DNA of 64,000 nt from Jackrogersella multiformis. Lineage: Eukaryota; Ascomycota; Sordariomycetes; Xylariales; Hypoxylaceae. Under the pieces are notes generated by a model, which did no database searches, was not told the origin of the DNA, and saw only the letters and a list, made by a program, of their open reading frames with translations. A program made the translations under genes and the position numbers. Positions 15,384 through 28,000 of the stretch are shown piece by piece; the first letter of the stretch is position 1; the number at the start of each line of letters is the position of its first letter. The stretch lies in NCBI GenBank assembly GCA_902806575.1, contig CADCXD010000018.1, positions 310,001 through 374,000 of the forward strand, in the 5' to 3' direction.

Positions 15384-16600
15384 ATTACATTAATTTAAGA
15401 TTTAAAATATATTATTTAAAGGTATTATTACTTTAAAATATATTTTATATTAATTAACATTTATAATAATTTATTTTTATATTAACTTAAAACGTAAATT
15501 ATATTAAATTTAAAGGCATATTATTTTAAAGTTAAACTCGTATTAATTAACATTTATATTAACGTATTTTCGTATTAATTTAAAAACGTGTTAATTTAAT
15601 AATTACTTAAATATTATAATTTACTTTTAATATTATTTTACACTCGTGCTTATTTATTTTTATGCCGATATATATTCGTAATTAATAAATAATATCACTT
15701 ATAATTTTTTATATTATAATTATTAAATGGCTTAAATTATTACGTATTTATTTATTTATATATTATAAATTACTACTTTTAATATACTTAAAAATTTATA
15801 ATATATCGGGTATTAAAGCTAAATAAGTTAAGTTTAATATTTAAAATATTTTAATCGGATATAATAATAAGTATTTATTAAAATCTTATTAAAATAAATA
15901 TAATATTTATTTTAAAATTTAATTTATATAAAATTATATTATATATTTAATATATTTATTTTATATTAATATAATTTAAATTAAGTTAAGCTTAAGTATA
16001 TATTAAACATTTAATTTTAAACGTAAAACTTATTTATTAAATTAAATATATATAAGTTATATAAATACGAATTTTAATTAAAGATATTATTTAAAATTAC
16101 ATAAATAACTCGTAATTAATAAATATTTATTATAACGGTAATATATGTTTTTAAAAAACGATTTTTAAAATAAAAATTATTTTTAATAATAATAAAAAAT
16201 AAAATTTTTATATTATAATTTTTTAAAAAATTATATTATTAAATAATTTATATTTAATTTTATAATAAAATTTATAAGTTTTTATTTTTAATTAATAATA
16301 AATTAATTAATATTATATATTAATAAATTAAAATAAAAGTTTTAAAATAATAATTATTTTTAAAAATAAAAATAAAATTAATATTATAAAATAAAATTAA
16401 TAAATATAAAATACGAGTTATTTTTAACGTATAAATTATTATTTTAATTATAATATATATTATATATATTATATATATATTTAAATTTAAATTTAAGCTT
16501 TTTTAAAATTTTAAAATTTTTAAAGTTTTTAAATTTTTAAAGTTTTTAAAATTTTTATTATTATTATTTTAATTAATTAAAAAAAAGCTTTAAAAAACCG

Positions 16601-17351
16601 TTTTATAAAACCACTTATTATTGTTACGATAATTTATGCTTACCACTTACGAAGTTAATATATCCGGTACTTTTTACATTACACCATAAACCCAGGTAAG
16701 TATCCTCCGGTACTATCACGAGATGGGATAAACTACAATATAATACTACTTAAATAATGTAACTACTTATAGATATGTACCTAGATAGTTATATAAGATA
16801 AACCTACTACATCCTTTCGACAAACTAGGTAAACATAGCACCAATTGGTGATCTCTACACAGGTAATAACAGACACTCCAATCCACGACAATGCACGAAG
16901 AAAAGGGGCACATGACGGGAGTATAGTTCGACAGAGCAGTACCTCAGTATCTTGAACTACCTCATACCTAATCAACTTCAAATACGTTTTGCTTAACGGT
17001 ACCACCCAATCACCAGGTACGCACCCCTTACAACGAAGCACGCCACGTCAAACCCGCGGAAGAAAAGGAGACATATTCTCTCTCGAAAATCCCTAAGTTG
17101 CCGTAGACTTTTAGATATAGCACCCGTGTCCATTAACGCAATTTATTCACATGCAAGACGTCACTTCACATCGTAGAACCGAGTCCAGCCTCATACCGTG
17201 CCATTCCCTCATAGCTCCTTTCGTATCAGTATCATTCACGATGATTGATGACCATCCCTGCGGCCCTCCCCTCCCCTCCCCTCCTAGTACCAAGCCCTCA
17301 AGCCCTTAAGCTCACACCCTCAAACCTTCAACCCCTCCCACCGAAAACGAC
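16601..17351. other. transition zone and eIF3g 3' flank, no gene seen
   Basis: Composition changes here from RIP-like AT-rich DNA to ordinary genic DNA. An 86-codon minus-strand frame at 16781-17041 has no recognisable motif and codes like random intergenic DNA. A pyrimidine-rich stretch with repeated CCCTCCCCTCC lies at about 17265-17285, just downstream of the eIF3g stop. It probably holds the eIF3g 3' UTR; nothing else can be supported. Confidence 0.6.
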
Positions 17352-18458
17352 CTAGGCAGCCTTCTTGGCGAACTCGACGCGCAGGATGAGATGCTTGAAG
17401 CCGTAGCCCTCCATCTTGGCGCAGGCCTTGACGGCGTCGCCGCGGTCCGCGAAGCTGATGAACGCGAAGCCCTTCGCCAGGCCCGTCTCGCGGTCCTTGG
17501 CCAGGAACACCCGCGTCACGCGTCCGAACCGCTCGAACATGTCGCGCAGCTCCGACTCCTCCGCCATCTCCGACACCTGTGGTTTGCGTGTGTTAGCGAT
17601 GTGATGTGACGTGACGTGACGTGACGTGACGGTGGCGGCGGGGATTAGATGTTGAGTTGGAGATGGGATGGGTGGGAATGAGAGGAGTAGAAGATAGGAG
17701 TAGAAGGTAAGGGTGGATAGGAAAAAAACTCACGTTTGTCACACGCAGCGTGGCAAGATCGTCGCGCTCGCCGTACTTGCTGCCGCCCATCCTCTCGCCG
17801 CCGGCCGCGCCGCGATCTCCGCGCAGCGCGGGAGGGACGTAGCTGCCCTTCTTGCCCGCACCGGCGGTGCCCACGGCGTTGACCGAGGCGTCGTCGCCGG
17901 GGCCGGCGGCGGGGTCAGCGGCGCCCTCGGCGCCGACGGGGGCCATGGTGTCCTTGTAGGGGCAGCGGGCGGTGAAGTGCTCGCCGTTGCAGATGCGGCA
18001 CTTGACGGTCTTGTCCTTGAGCTTCTCCTTCATGGCGTTGGCGTTGACGTCCTTGGCCTCGTCCTTGGTGTCCTTGCGCCAGTTGGTGCTGAGCCGGAAG
18101 ATGATGTTCTCGCCCACCGACGTCGTGTCCATCTGCGGGCCCGCGCCGTCCTTCTCCGACAGCCCGAACTTCTTCCACGTCTTGCGCTCCGCCACGCGCG
18201 GGTTCACCACCTCGCGGTGCGTCACCAGCCGGATCCGCCGGGTCGTCTTGACCTTCTGCCCGTCCTCGTTGTAGCGGTACGTGATCGTGGTCTTGGTGCC
18301 GTCCTTGTTCTGCAGCGTCTGGGGCGGAGGCAGCTCCACGGCGATCTCGTCGCCTTCGTCGTCGTCGGCCCAGTCCCTGTCCGAGCGTTAGCAAGTCCGG
18401 TGTCAATAAGGCTGGACATAAAATTGGCAGTGGTCTCTAACATGTTTCTTGTCGCCAT
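17352..18458 (-). CDS. tif35: translation initiation factor eIF3 subunit G
   Basis: eIF3g is an RNA-binding subunit of the cytoplasmic eIF3 complex that helps 40S scanning and reinitiation. My model has three exons: 18442-18458, 17734-18376 and 17352-17576, giving 294 aa, a normal family length. The protein starts MATRNMDWADDDEGDE and continues into the conserved eIF3g N-terminal region (ELPPPQTL, later NPRVAERKTW and TTSVGENIIFR). A CX2CX3HX4C zinc knuckle lies near residues 132-144, and a C-terminal RRM (about 212-290) carries RNP-type segments LRVTNVS and KGFAFISF. Intron 2 has a GTGAGT donor. Intron 1 has the branch site GCTAAC and acceptor ACAG but a weak GTTAGA donor, so the 17-nt first exon is the least certain part. 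Start and phase agree across all exons. The gene sits only about 0.75 kb from the AT-rich block yet is GC-rich and shows no RIP damage. Confidence 0.93.
17606..17630. repeat. (GTGAC)5 microsatellite in eIF3g intron 2
   Basis: Five perfect tandem copies of GTGAC lie inside the 157-nt second intron of the eIF3g gene (17577-17733). Probably neutral slippage; its length may vary between strains. Confidence 0.85.
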
Positions 18459-19447
18459 TTTCGTTGTGTATTTCCTCTAGATGTGTTGGTGAGGACCCTG
18501 ACGATGCCGAGTAGTAGAAGTTTGCTTGATGATGCCGGATTTTTGTGCGGTTTAGGAATTAATTTAGGGAATGATAATTTCAAATCGAGAGTTTCTAATC
18601 CAAAGTGTGGGGTCTCAAATTCTTTATCGGTACCACAAGATTTGCCCCGCGCTATCAATTAATGTGTACCTAGGTACGTACAGTTAAAAGTGTGGTAGGT
18701 GCACAGTACATTGATACCTACCTAGGTAGGTACCTGGCACATATCCTTTAAAGGAGTTAATTCCATCGTCTTTTATCTCACGTCACATATATATATATAT
18801 ATTATATCTCACATCTCTCAAGGTGTAAGTAATTCCTCATTCCTCTTCATTTCAATCATAGCACGAGGCCTTCATTTTTTCTCTTTTAACTTATACTTTT
18901 ACTTTTTGACATACATACAACCCAAGATGTCTATAGACACATCCAAAACTCCTACAACCATGAGGTCTTCGTCGGTTCTTTTGATGTAAGCTACAAAGAA
19001 GAAGAATCTTGGAAAAAGAACAACAAAATTTAGATGCTGCCATTATGTCGGCCGCAGGCCGTATTATCTCCGTCTCAAGAGACATATCATCCGCTTCCCC
19101 AGTGTTCAAACATCCGTCGTCTCGAATCATCGTGTCCATAATCATACCAAAGGATATCTCTTCGTCTTCATCTCATCATCATCCGCAACGCCCGGCATCA
19201 GACACGTAACACCCCTTTACACAATAAAGAAAACAAATCCCGCAAGGGCCTGCTGTAGTTTTTCCCCCAGTACACGGGTCTAAATAATATAGGCATAGAA
19301 CCGAAACGCCAATCATTATCGTGGGGTCGTACCGTAGACTTACAATAATATACATGAAGCGTAATGTCAAAGAATAAAAGAGTATAAAAAAAGTAAGAAA
19401 AAAAAAAGGTCGTCAGTGTGTCAATAGGTGTCATAAGGTTGTAAAAT
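18459..19447. other. intergenic between eIF3g and PH-domain gene
   Basis: This spans the eIF3g promoter/5' UTR and the 3' flank of the PH-domain gene. It contains TACCTAGGTA-type palindromes near 18666 and 18717-18731 and an (AT)n tract near 18788-18802. Small frames at 18891-19434 on both strands overlap each other and show no family motifs. No gene is supported. Confidence 0.6.
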
Positions 19448-22033
19448 TCATGCCTTCACGCTCCTAAGCAGGTTGCTCGAACGCTTCGGAGGGAGTGGAG
19501 GAAGGGCACACGTTGGTGGAGGAGCTAGGGGAGGCCCTTCGGCTAGATGAGGCATACTCCTCCGAGTCGAAATAGCTTTGTCTCTAAGATCGACCCCTAA
19601 AAACTTATCCGACAGTGACTCCTCCTTCAAGGCCTTGAGGGAGGGTGCCGAGCGCTTCGGGGAGCACATCAGTGGTGGCGCCAGGGTATAGGAGGGTTCC
19701 TCGATAGAGGGTAAGCTAGATTGCTTAGGGTGGATGAACGAATGCCGATTCTGGCGAAAGGGATTATCAGCCAGTAAGAGTGCATGCTTGGAAGACTGAT
19801 GTCCGAAGTTTAAGGTCGTCGACGCCCTCCGCATTTCGAGAGACGACGAAGATCGACGTATTTCCTCCGGCGCAAATACAGGCTGTAGGGTTTGGGACCG
19901 CGCTGGTCGAACAAAGAACGACTTATCCATTTCAAAATGTAAGCGTGAAAAACGTTGTTGAGTAGCATGTGTATCGTGCTTATCCTCAAATCCCGCAGTC
20001 ACGTTGGCGTTGCTAGGTTGAATTTCTTCTGTCATTTTGTTTTGAGTTAGACTCTCAGGGGTTTCGATCCTCTCATGCGGCCTTGTCTTTGGGGAATTGT
20101 AAGCCCAAGGGGCAAACATGGATGCCGAGTCGGGTGCCAGTAAAGAGGAACCCCGGCTGGTTGGACCCGAAGGTGAGCATGGCGATCTTGGTGATGGGTA
20201 ATCAAGAACAATAGAAAGAGGACGCGATATAGCAATTCTCGCTGGTGGACTCCGACGAAGGGGTCTTGTCGGTCCGTCTCGGTCGGATACCTGAGGCTGA
20301 TCTGCACGGGGCGGTTGTCCGGACAAATTCATAGCCGAATAGCGCCGGCCGACTGTGTGCGGTACGCTGAAGTTAGGTACGAACTGATGCTTGTTCTCCT
20401 GAACCGACGTCGATGCGGCCGGCAGTGTTGGGGCTGAACGGCCCTGGACGTCTAGGCGAAGATCGAAACCTGGGATCATCGTTTGCATGGACTGTCTCCG
20501 GTTCGCGATCTCGGCGGCGTTGGGACGCGGTCTGACCTCCGGGACAGACGGGAGGGGTTTCTCACTCAATTGGAGTAGATAATCGTCTCCAGCATGGGTG
20601 GAAAAGCTCGCTCGAGTCGGGGAATTTGTCGGTGACGATTCTGCTGATGATACAAGTGTACGTTGGCCAGACGAGACGAAAGAGAGTCGGTTGCCGCCGC
20701 TATCTCGAAGGCTATCCAGGCGTTGACCGTCTGATGAAACCATGCTCGAGTCATCATCCACGGTTGATTCTGACATTCGCTCTAACGGGATTTCAGTGTG
20801 GTCGCTTTCTTCGCTCGGGTCGACGATCGCCTTCTCTTGGTTCCACGAGAAGTCCTGCGAGATGATGCGCGAGAAGCGTTCTGGATCGCGAACAACCAAA
20901 GTTCTCTGGCTGGATTGTGCCCTGAGCATGACACCACGAGCCTCCATCTCAGGTCTTCCTGTTTCCGAAAGTTTCTTTTTACCGCCCAATGACTCGATTT
21001 CCCGTCTCAAGATAGCAATCCAGGAATCCATGGTGTCGGGGCTTTCGAAGACGAGCAGCATATTAGAAACTTGCCGCTTCTCAGCTCCTCTCAGAGCGAG
21101 CTTGGATCTAAAAGATTTCGTATCCAGAGATGCATTCCCTTCGGCATCCGTAGATGAAGCTACCTGAACAACCCAATGCTTCCCGGGAATAAGATCGCTA
21201 GCATAAGCAGCGGAGTGCTGGTTGAGATGTAGAATCTTCTCGGGTAATCTGTCGAAGCGGCCTTCTGCGGCGTACTGGAGTAAGTATCCAGAGGTGACAA
21301 GTGCGTAGACCTTGCTAGTCCATTCCGGAGCATGTTTCGACTTCTTTTTCCTCTCTGCCTCACCCTTCCGACTAAATCCAGATAGTTCGCCCTTATCCAA
21401 CGCAAGATTACTCCTCGAGAAGTCATTCTGTAGTGAGCTATTCTTAGATTCGTTGAGGCGGGATAGAGCATCTATCGATGTGACGCAGGCCGGCAGCGTG
21501 GCATACTTGATTGCTTGAGGATACATCTGAAACAATGGGGGCGGAACAAAAGTAGTAATCGTGTCTCTCGGGGTTGGGGACACTTGCTGACGGAGTTTGC
21601 TCTGGTTAGAAGTAATGCTACTTTGTCGTAGCCGTGAAGACGTCGAAGAGGTCCCAGACGCTGGCGACTTCACCGAGGACGGAGGTGAGCTCAGAAGAGA
21701 AACATCTGAGCGAGAAGGATGAAGTCTCTGAGGCCAATTGCCGAAATCAGCCAACGACGAACGCTTTCCGCCATACCGTAATGGGTCCCGTAGAGGTGAC
21801 GTCTCTGTCACTGCCACTGGCTTGTCATCCTTCCCTGTTTTAGACTTGCCGAATATGTTTCTCAACCCAATCCTAGATTCACGCTTGGGAAACTTCTCTG
21901 GTCGTAGTGGAACCCTGCTCTCACTCCTAAGGATTGATATATCTGGCGGCCTAGCTCGCCGCATATCGCGTGAGCGATGCTGAAGTGCCTCGAGGGTTGG
22001 ACTCGTTGAACTCATGACGTCTGAGTCTGCCAT
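19448..22033 (-). CDS. PH-domain protein, uncharacterised fungal family
   Basis: A single open frame of 861 aa with ATG at 22033 and no intron needed. The N-terminal 220 residues are basic and Ser/Pro-rich. Residues about 229-350 fit a pleckstrin homology domain: a lysine-rich first strand (ERKKKSKHAPEW), SKVYALVTSGYLLQY, a central extended region, and a C-terminal helix with the invariant-type Trp (DSWIAILRREIESLG). PH domains bind phosphoinositides or proteins, so a membrane-cortex scaffold or signalling adaptor is likely, but this is inference. Residues 351-861 look disordered, with Ser/Pro/Arg-rich tracts and polyproline near the C terminus (PLAPPPTCALPPLPPKR), which could bind SH3 domains. 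No enzyme domain is visible. The 3' end lies near 19448, about 1 kb from eIF3g, which is on the same strand. Confidence 0.88.
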   Translation of the reverse strand: MADSDVMSSTSPTLEALQHRSRDMRRARPPDISILRSESRVPLRPEKFPKRESRIGLRNIFGKSKTGKDDKPVAVTETSPLRDPLRYGGKRSSLADFGNWPQRLHPSRSDVSLLSSPPSSVKSPASGTSSTSSRLRQSSITSNQSKLRQQVSPTPRDTITTFVPPPLFQMYPQAIKYATLPACVTSIDALSRLNESKNSSLQNDFSRSNLALDKGELSGFSRKGEAERKKKSKHAPEWTSKVYALVTSGYLLQYAAEGRFDRLPEKILHLNQHSAAYASDLIPGKHWVVQVASSTDAEGNASLDTKSFRSKLALRGAEKRQVSNMLLVFESPDTMDSWIAILRREIESLGGKKKLSETGRPEMEARGVMLRAQSSQRTLVVRDPERFSRIISQDFSWNQEKAIVDPSEESDHTEIPLERMSESTVDDDSSMVSSDGQRLDSLRDSGGNRLSFVSSGQRTLVSSAESSPTNSPTRASFSTHAGDDYLLQLSEKPLPSVPEVRPRPNAAEIANRRQSMQTMIPGFDLRLDVQGRSAPTLPAASTSVQENKHQFVPNFSVPHTVGRRYSAMNLSGQPPRADQPQVSDRDGPTRPLRRSPPARIAISRPLSIVLDYPSPRSPCSPSGPTSRGSSLLAPDSASMFAPWAYNSPKTRPHERIETPESLTQNKMTEEIQPSNANVTAGFEDKHDTHATQQRFSRLHFEMDKSFFVRPARSQTLQPVFAPEEIRRSSSSLEMRRASTTLNFGHQSSKHALLLADNPFRQNRHSFIHPKQSSLPSIEEPSYTLAPPLMCSPKRSAPSLKALKEESLSDKFLGVDLRDKAISTRRSMPHLAEGPPLAPPPTCALPPLPPKRSSNLLRSVKA

Positions 22034-25000
22034 TGTGTTTTATGTATAGTAGTTGTTGATAAGTTAGTGATGTGACAATAACTATTGTCTTTTATATAGC
22101 TTTCAACTAGGTATATATTATTTGTAGTTGAGCAAGCCCTAAGATGTGCGGCGGGATGTCGAGGAGCATGTGGTTCGCGAACGAAAAGCCAACGCTACGA
22201 AAAATCAGGTTCGAGAGGATAAGTGAGACCTAGGTCTAAGTGCAAAACAAACCCGCGAGCTCCAATGTATCAGTCAAAAACAGCCGATTTCATGAGGGGA
22301 AAGCGAGGGGCCCGTGAAGATGAAGTCAAGGCAACCCTGTGTTGTAGAGCCGGAAGCGCAGATCGTCCTTTGGAATTCAAATGTGGTAGACAGCCCTAGC
22401 TCCTAGCGTAACTATACAACGGATTACTAGGTGGTGTAGTAGTATATAGCCCCAAGCTAGGTATATTAAATGATTGTAGAATCACTATTAGAAGTGGAGT
22501 TGGGCCAAAAAAGAAAGAAAGCGAGGACTAGATCGCAAGCCCAACGAGGCGAGAGAGGATAGGTAGAGTTTTAGAAGGGATACGATTAAGAGACACTTCG
22601 TCTAAGCCACCGGCACACGGCCTGCTGGTAGGTAGGTTGCTAGTATAAAAAGAAGTTAGAGATGCAGGTCAAAGCTCTGGTCTGTGGGTAATCGGTGTCA
22701 TGGTTTATCTTGCGGGTTTCTCTGCGGGCTGAGACCCTGAAGGGAAGAGGAAGAAGGAGAATAAGGGCTGGGGGCGGACGGGCGTAGGTATGTAAGTGTA
22801 GATGAGAGAACCTGCATATACCTACCTACACTACATACATACGAGATGCATACCTATGTTAGATCCCATAAGCCCCGAATTAGAATATCCCCGGCACCAG
22901 CACAGGCTCGTGAGTACATACATACCTTAGGTACCTAGGTAATAGGTAGTAAGAAATTGGGAAGAACCCCTGCTCCTACTACCTACTACCTACTACGAAG
23001 TGGGTTGGATGTTCTTGGATGTCAGGATGTCAGGATGTCGACGGCAAGGGGAGGAGGAAGAGATCCCGGTTAAGGATCTTCTTCCAGCGCGCCGGCCCAT
23101 GACCGTGCGGCTTGGTGTGGGACTAGCGGAAGCTTCTACAGTACTTATTGGGTACATTTGTTCTTATGATGCTTTCTAATTGTTTCTATTATGTCCCCCC
23201 TGAGGGTTATGTAGCATATTTGTAGCTCGTAAGGCGGGTTTCCGGCTAGACCTGCAACAAAAACCTGTCTATCACGAACCACTTCTCCGTTTCTCTCCAT
23301 TGTCCCTCTGTTCGAATCCATCAAATTGGCAAAAGTGGTATTGCTCTAGGTAGTTCTTTCGAAAAGATGTTCCTGATCGTGCGGAATTATGGCATGCGAT
23401 CGACTACGCAATACATACACAATGCATACATAATACACAACACACAATACCCTCAATCACAGATAGGCGCGGAGCACGACAGGATAATTCATATGCAGGT
23501 AATGGAGAACATCCCAAACGTGGTACTGCCGCCGTGAACGCCAGGCCTCTTACGTTATTACATTCGTCTGACGCTCCGAACATGTACCCACCTCGAAAGG
23601 GTCTTTTTTTCCCGCTGAGCCACTTGGAGATTTTGGAGATTTATGAGATTTCTTTTCTTCTGTTTGGTCGGAGAGGAAAAAAAAAACCCCCCAAGGAGGG
23701 AAGACGAAAAAAATTCCCGTCTCGCTTTGGAATGTACATACAAACATACCTACCTACATAGTAGCGACAAGAAATACTCCCCTTGGCGTTTAACTTCCGC
23801 AATCATGACCAATTGTTTTCGACACCAATTTTTCCCCGGCGCAAGTTTGTCACGCTGCGTGCATCCCCGTGGTTTCTAATGTTGTTTTGAACCTGTGAGA
23901 AACGCGACTTCGAACACCCCTGGCGGTCATAGCGAATCAACGACGTGCCAGGATGTGATCCCATTCGTGAGCCGCGAAGCACCGGTTTGGGGGGCTGCAG
24001 GTTTAACTGGATTGGCAGTCTACTAATAGGTAGTATGTATGGTAGAGGTAGGTATGATAGTAGGTATGGTGGTATACAAAGTAGTAGTATAACGGCGGGG
24101 AGAGCATCGTCACCGCATGCGAATGCCAAGGTGTTCTGGTATTCTCTTATTATGCTAGGTACCTACACTACCTAGTAGACAGCCATCCCCAAGTGGAGAG
24201 GAATCTTCGATGTTGCATTCCTGTGAGCTATGATGTCTCCATTCCCCCCCCTCAATCGAAGTTCGAACCGGTATAGCATCATGTTTGGTACTACGCAATT
24301 CCACTAAGTGCCGATATAGATGGAAGATGGATAATAGGAGGTCTGATTATTGAGATTGATCTAATATCAAAGCTCTGGCGGGAGAATACGTGTCGATCAT
24401 CAAGCTATCGAGATCAAGATATAGTAGAGATCAAGAGCCGTGGGCAACACATGGCGAACTTCTCGGGAGACTATTGATCTTACAACTTACCCTTCTTACG
24501 AGATCACTTACAATATCATTTACAACATACCTACCTAGGTAGGTAATCAATTTGCTATACATCGTAAGTATGCGCAAGATACATTACCCACCACTTGGGT
24601 AGGCTAGGAGGTAGGTATATGCGTGTCAAACTGACCAACAATACATACCTCCGAGTGTTCTGCAGGCTCGTGAGAAATATCCCTTTCGTCCTTCGTCACA
24701 TACCTACCTACTAGCATACCTACCTAAGGTATATAATTCTATGTTACTACCTAGGTATGTGGTCTATGTAAACTATCGATTAGTAGATACAACCAAAAGA
24801 CGATCCAGGTCACGCGCATTTGTATGTGATGAACTGCAGCGACAAAGCGCTATGCCCTTCAGATGCTGATCATTTTCCATTATTAGCCATATATCCTAGG
24901 TCAAGGAACCGTCAATGACAGGTTGGCAGGTTGGCAGGGTTCGCGCGCTTTGACAGATTCCAGATTCTACATAGGACGGGTCCAGATAGAGATATAATAA

Positions 25001-28000
25001 TGAACCATATTCGGCTCGTGATCCATATCCATCCAAGGTATCCATCCATACCGAGCAGACCGAGGTAGGCTGGAAGGGTTTAAACAGCCTCACCGACCTC
25101 TGAAGGCTACACTAGATAGAAAAAGAAGAAGAAAAAAGCTCCTTGAATTTCCCACTTCATCAAGTTTGACTATCTTAGGCTAGATGGTCAAGAGAGATCA
25201 TCAACCACGCTTCCTCCAAACTTCTAATACCGTAAAGCTATGCCGTGTTATGGCGGTACAGAAACCGGACAGTTGCATGTTGCATGATGGATGCTCTCAG
25301 CTCAGCTGACATACCTATCCCATTCTCGTCCCGTACAGTTCCAATCTGAGGATACGACTTCTGTACACCGTTCGTATCGCTATCTACACTACACTATCCA
25401 CCATTAAATTCCTATTATATCATATTCTACCTATTCCATTACGCGATGCAAAAAGCTATGTAGGTATTCATGTATACTTCCTTGCCATGCCATGCCATGC
25501 CACGAGCTGCCGATCCACGCAGAGCACGCGTGGTATCCAGACCTGCGGTAAATGAGATTCGCATCTAGGCCGCGTTGGCTCGGCACTTGAACGATGCTAT
25601 CGAAACTAGCAGACTGCTAAGGGCGATACTATTTACTTCGAAGCCCCGTTTTGATACCCGAGGAGACAGGTATGCGAAATATTTGCACCCAACAAGTTTG
25701 CCATGGCATGGCCTCGCATTACACACCGTTTACCCTATCCTTATTAACTATATGCCAACCCATGGGCAGGCAGGCAGGCAGCTAGGGAGCCACAGCAATG
25801 CTCACACCCACATCCGACCCCAAATGTGGCGTCGAGGCGACAGGTTCCGTGCTGATAGTTCCTGCAGTAGCGGCTGGGGAGCCGGGATTTACCATGTTGG
25901 CTGGGCGTTATTAGTGAAGAAAGATTCAAGAATTCTCCTTTGCTACATACATACCTAGTACTAACAACTATTACCTGCTGTAACTTTTTTGCCTAGTTTC
26001 GACCTCCCGCCAGATCCGGAAGGGAGGTTTAAGATTTCGTCAGATATGATATCCCTCCCTATATCTCATCCTCACAGCACAGTTGGCTGTCTACCTAGGT
26101 CTAACCAATTTCCGAGGCTAGGAGGTAGGAGGTAGGTGGTTTAAAAATACGATGCTGTCGCTTATAGGTGCTGGGTTAGACCATGGCCTATATTACATAG
26201 TACTAAAGCTATTTCAGCTGAGCGGCGGGCTTTCGGGGTTTCAATCGAGTAATCGACCATGTCCGGTTAGGAATACATAGACACACACAAGAAGTTGCTC
26301 CCAACACCCCTTCGTGAAAATCCTTCGCGACGGCATTTCCTCCATCTTGGTAACCAACGAACGAGCCAGCCAACCAACCGCCAGTATCCTCCTGCACTCA
26401 TTCCCGTGGCTGCTCGCCAAACAAAACAAAAACCCCACGCCGAAGCCTCCATGGTACCTTGTCTGCTTGTATGGCTAGGAGGTAGGGCTCCAGCGGCCCA
26501 GCAAGCGAGGGGTGAGATCCTGCCAGCCCGCTGCAGGGGTGAGAGCTACATAAACGAGCAGGGCCGCCACGCGCTGAGAAGCGCGGGTTATCACTTGTAG
26601 TATTACATCTGCGGTAGCCGAACCACCGGGTCCGCGTCTGCGATCCGCCAGCAGCAGCAGCGGAAAAAGGAAAATAAAAATAAAATCTACCAACCTACAT
26701 ACCTACTTACCACTAGGAATAAGCAGCCGCAATGATGAAATAAGGGAAGAGAAGTACATACTACACAGGTAGGTAGCTCTAACGTCTCCCCGCGCCTCAT
26801 GTGCGCTAGGCGGGCGCGGCAACGAGCCCGACGACACCACCCGCGAATCAAAGGCGGACGATCTGAAAACCGGAGGCAGGATGTAGTGTATGTATGTATA
26901 TACATAGCTAAGGTAGATGCATCTCTCTGCACTGCCGATCAGGACGGCGCTGCATCCATATTTTCTTCAAGCAGCTACCTATGTAGTTCGCAGCCGGGGA
27001 GGTGGTATAAGGGAGTGGTTGCTTTTTTTTCCTCCCTTCTACTTCTTCTTCTCCTCAAAGCTCGACTTCGCCGACCTGTGCTACATACTCGGGAGTCTAG
27101 CCCGCGAGCCCCTTCTGTAGGTAGGTACCTAGGTAGATAGATAGGGGGGCTTCGTCCGGGCGAGGGCGAGATCAATAACGCATTACCTAAGACCGCAGTC
27201 AACCGCGTTCGAACCTAGGCGGAGTATTGGTATTGTACATTTCCGGACCACACCTCAGTCATTAGTCAGCAGTCAGCAGTCAGTCTGTCTTCGTATTTGA
27301 TGTCCTGCCGCCTGGCTTTTTCCGCCGATCGAGAGGATCCCGGGCGGAGTCAAGAGTCGCCGAGGTTGATGTATGTACTTACTCTCCGTCCCCTCTGAAC
27401 CCATTTGGGCCGAGGCGTCTGGCAGCGATGGGAGAAGAAAAAATTTCAAACACCGACTAGAGCTCTCACACCAATCATCGCTGTACGTGTTCGTAGGTTT
27501 TGGTTCATCCTAGAAACCCCAAGAAGAAAGAAAGGACACGCCAGTTTTTCGTAGCTTCGATGTTTCATGGCTAAGCCGTCATTAAGGAACACCACCGCTG
27601 CTATGTACACTCTCTCGTCGTAGATCTGTCAGCCTTAGACTAGGATTTTAGTCGAAAGTCCCCATTGGGCCCGAACCTGAGGAGCTTATGTTAGTAGCAA
27701 TGCCTATGCTACCCGGCATGTGCATCCGTGTCGATACCGGTCTGTGTGCGCTGCTGTAGATGCGCTTGGCGGCTGCGAAGCCACCGACCGCCAAAATCCA
27801 GAAGCTGTGAGTCCGACTGCCAATATCATGTCTGCAATCTTTCCCGAAACATCGATATCCGCTGCCCGCGCCGGAGCGGGAGGTGGTTTCCTGGCTTCTC
27901 TGATTCGTAGGAACGAGGACGATATAGGTATGTTCTATTACGATAATGCGCTCGGGATGTACGCGCATGCATACTTCGGCACTCGTCGCCAGGCTAGGAG

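Larger units (their letters stand above)
1..16600. repeat. AT-rich, probably RIP-mutated repeat block
   Basis: About 16.6 kb is almost pure A/T (roughly 10-20% G+C by eye), with stops in all frames and no long ORF. TA is hugely over-represented, while CA and TG are scarce; many of the remaining C and G bases sit in CG, CT or AC contexts. This is the pattern left by fungal repeat-induced point mutation, which converts CpA to TpA on both strands of duplicated DNA. The block is therefore best read as old transposon or other repeat sequence mutated beyond recognition; I could not recover a protein family, LTR pair or terminal inverted repeat. It could also be part of a centromere or subtelomere. 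No TTAGGG telomere array is visible. The right edge is sharp, near 16,560-16,640. Confidence 0.85.

Noticed and set aside
1..16600. Block as mitochondrial DNA inserted in or misassembled with the nucleus
   Set aside because: AT content would fit, but there are no open frames for any mitochondrial protein in any code and no rRNA- or tRNA-like segments; the CA/TG depletion favours RIP.
16781..17041. 86-codon minus-strand ORF at the edge of the AT-rich block
   Set aside because: No motif, unusual composition, no splice partners and no supported start context; probably chance.
17713..18480. 255-codon plus-strand ORF across the eIF3g gene
   Set aside because: It is the antisense shadow of GC-rich eIF3g exons; the minus-strand protein has clear family motifs and a complete splice chain.
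23305..23340. TTCGAATCC-like string suggesting a tRNA T-loop (also near 24262 and 27209)
   Set aside because: Flanking bases do not pair into a T stem, and no matching acceptor or anticodon arm could be found.
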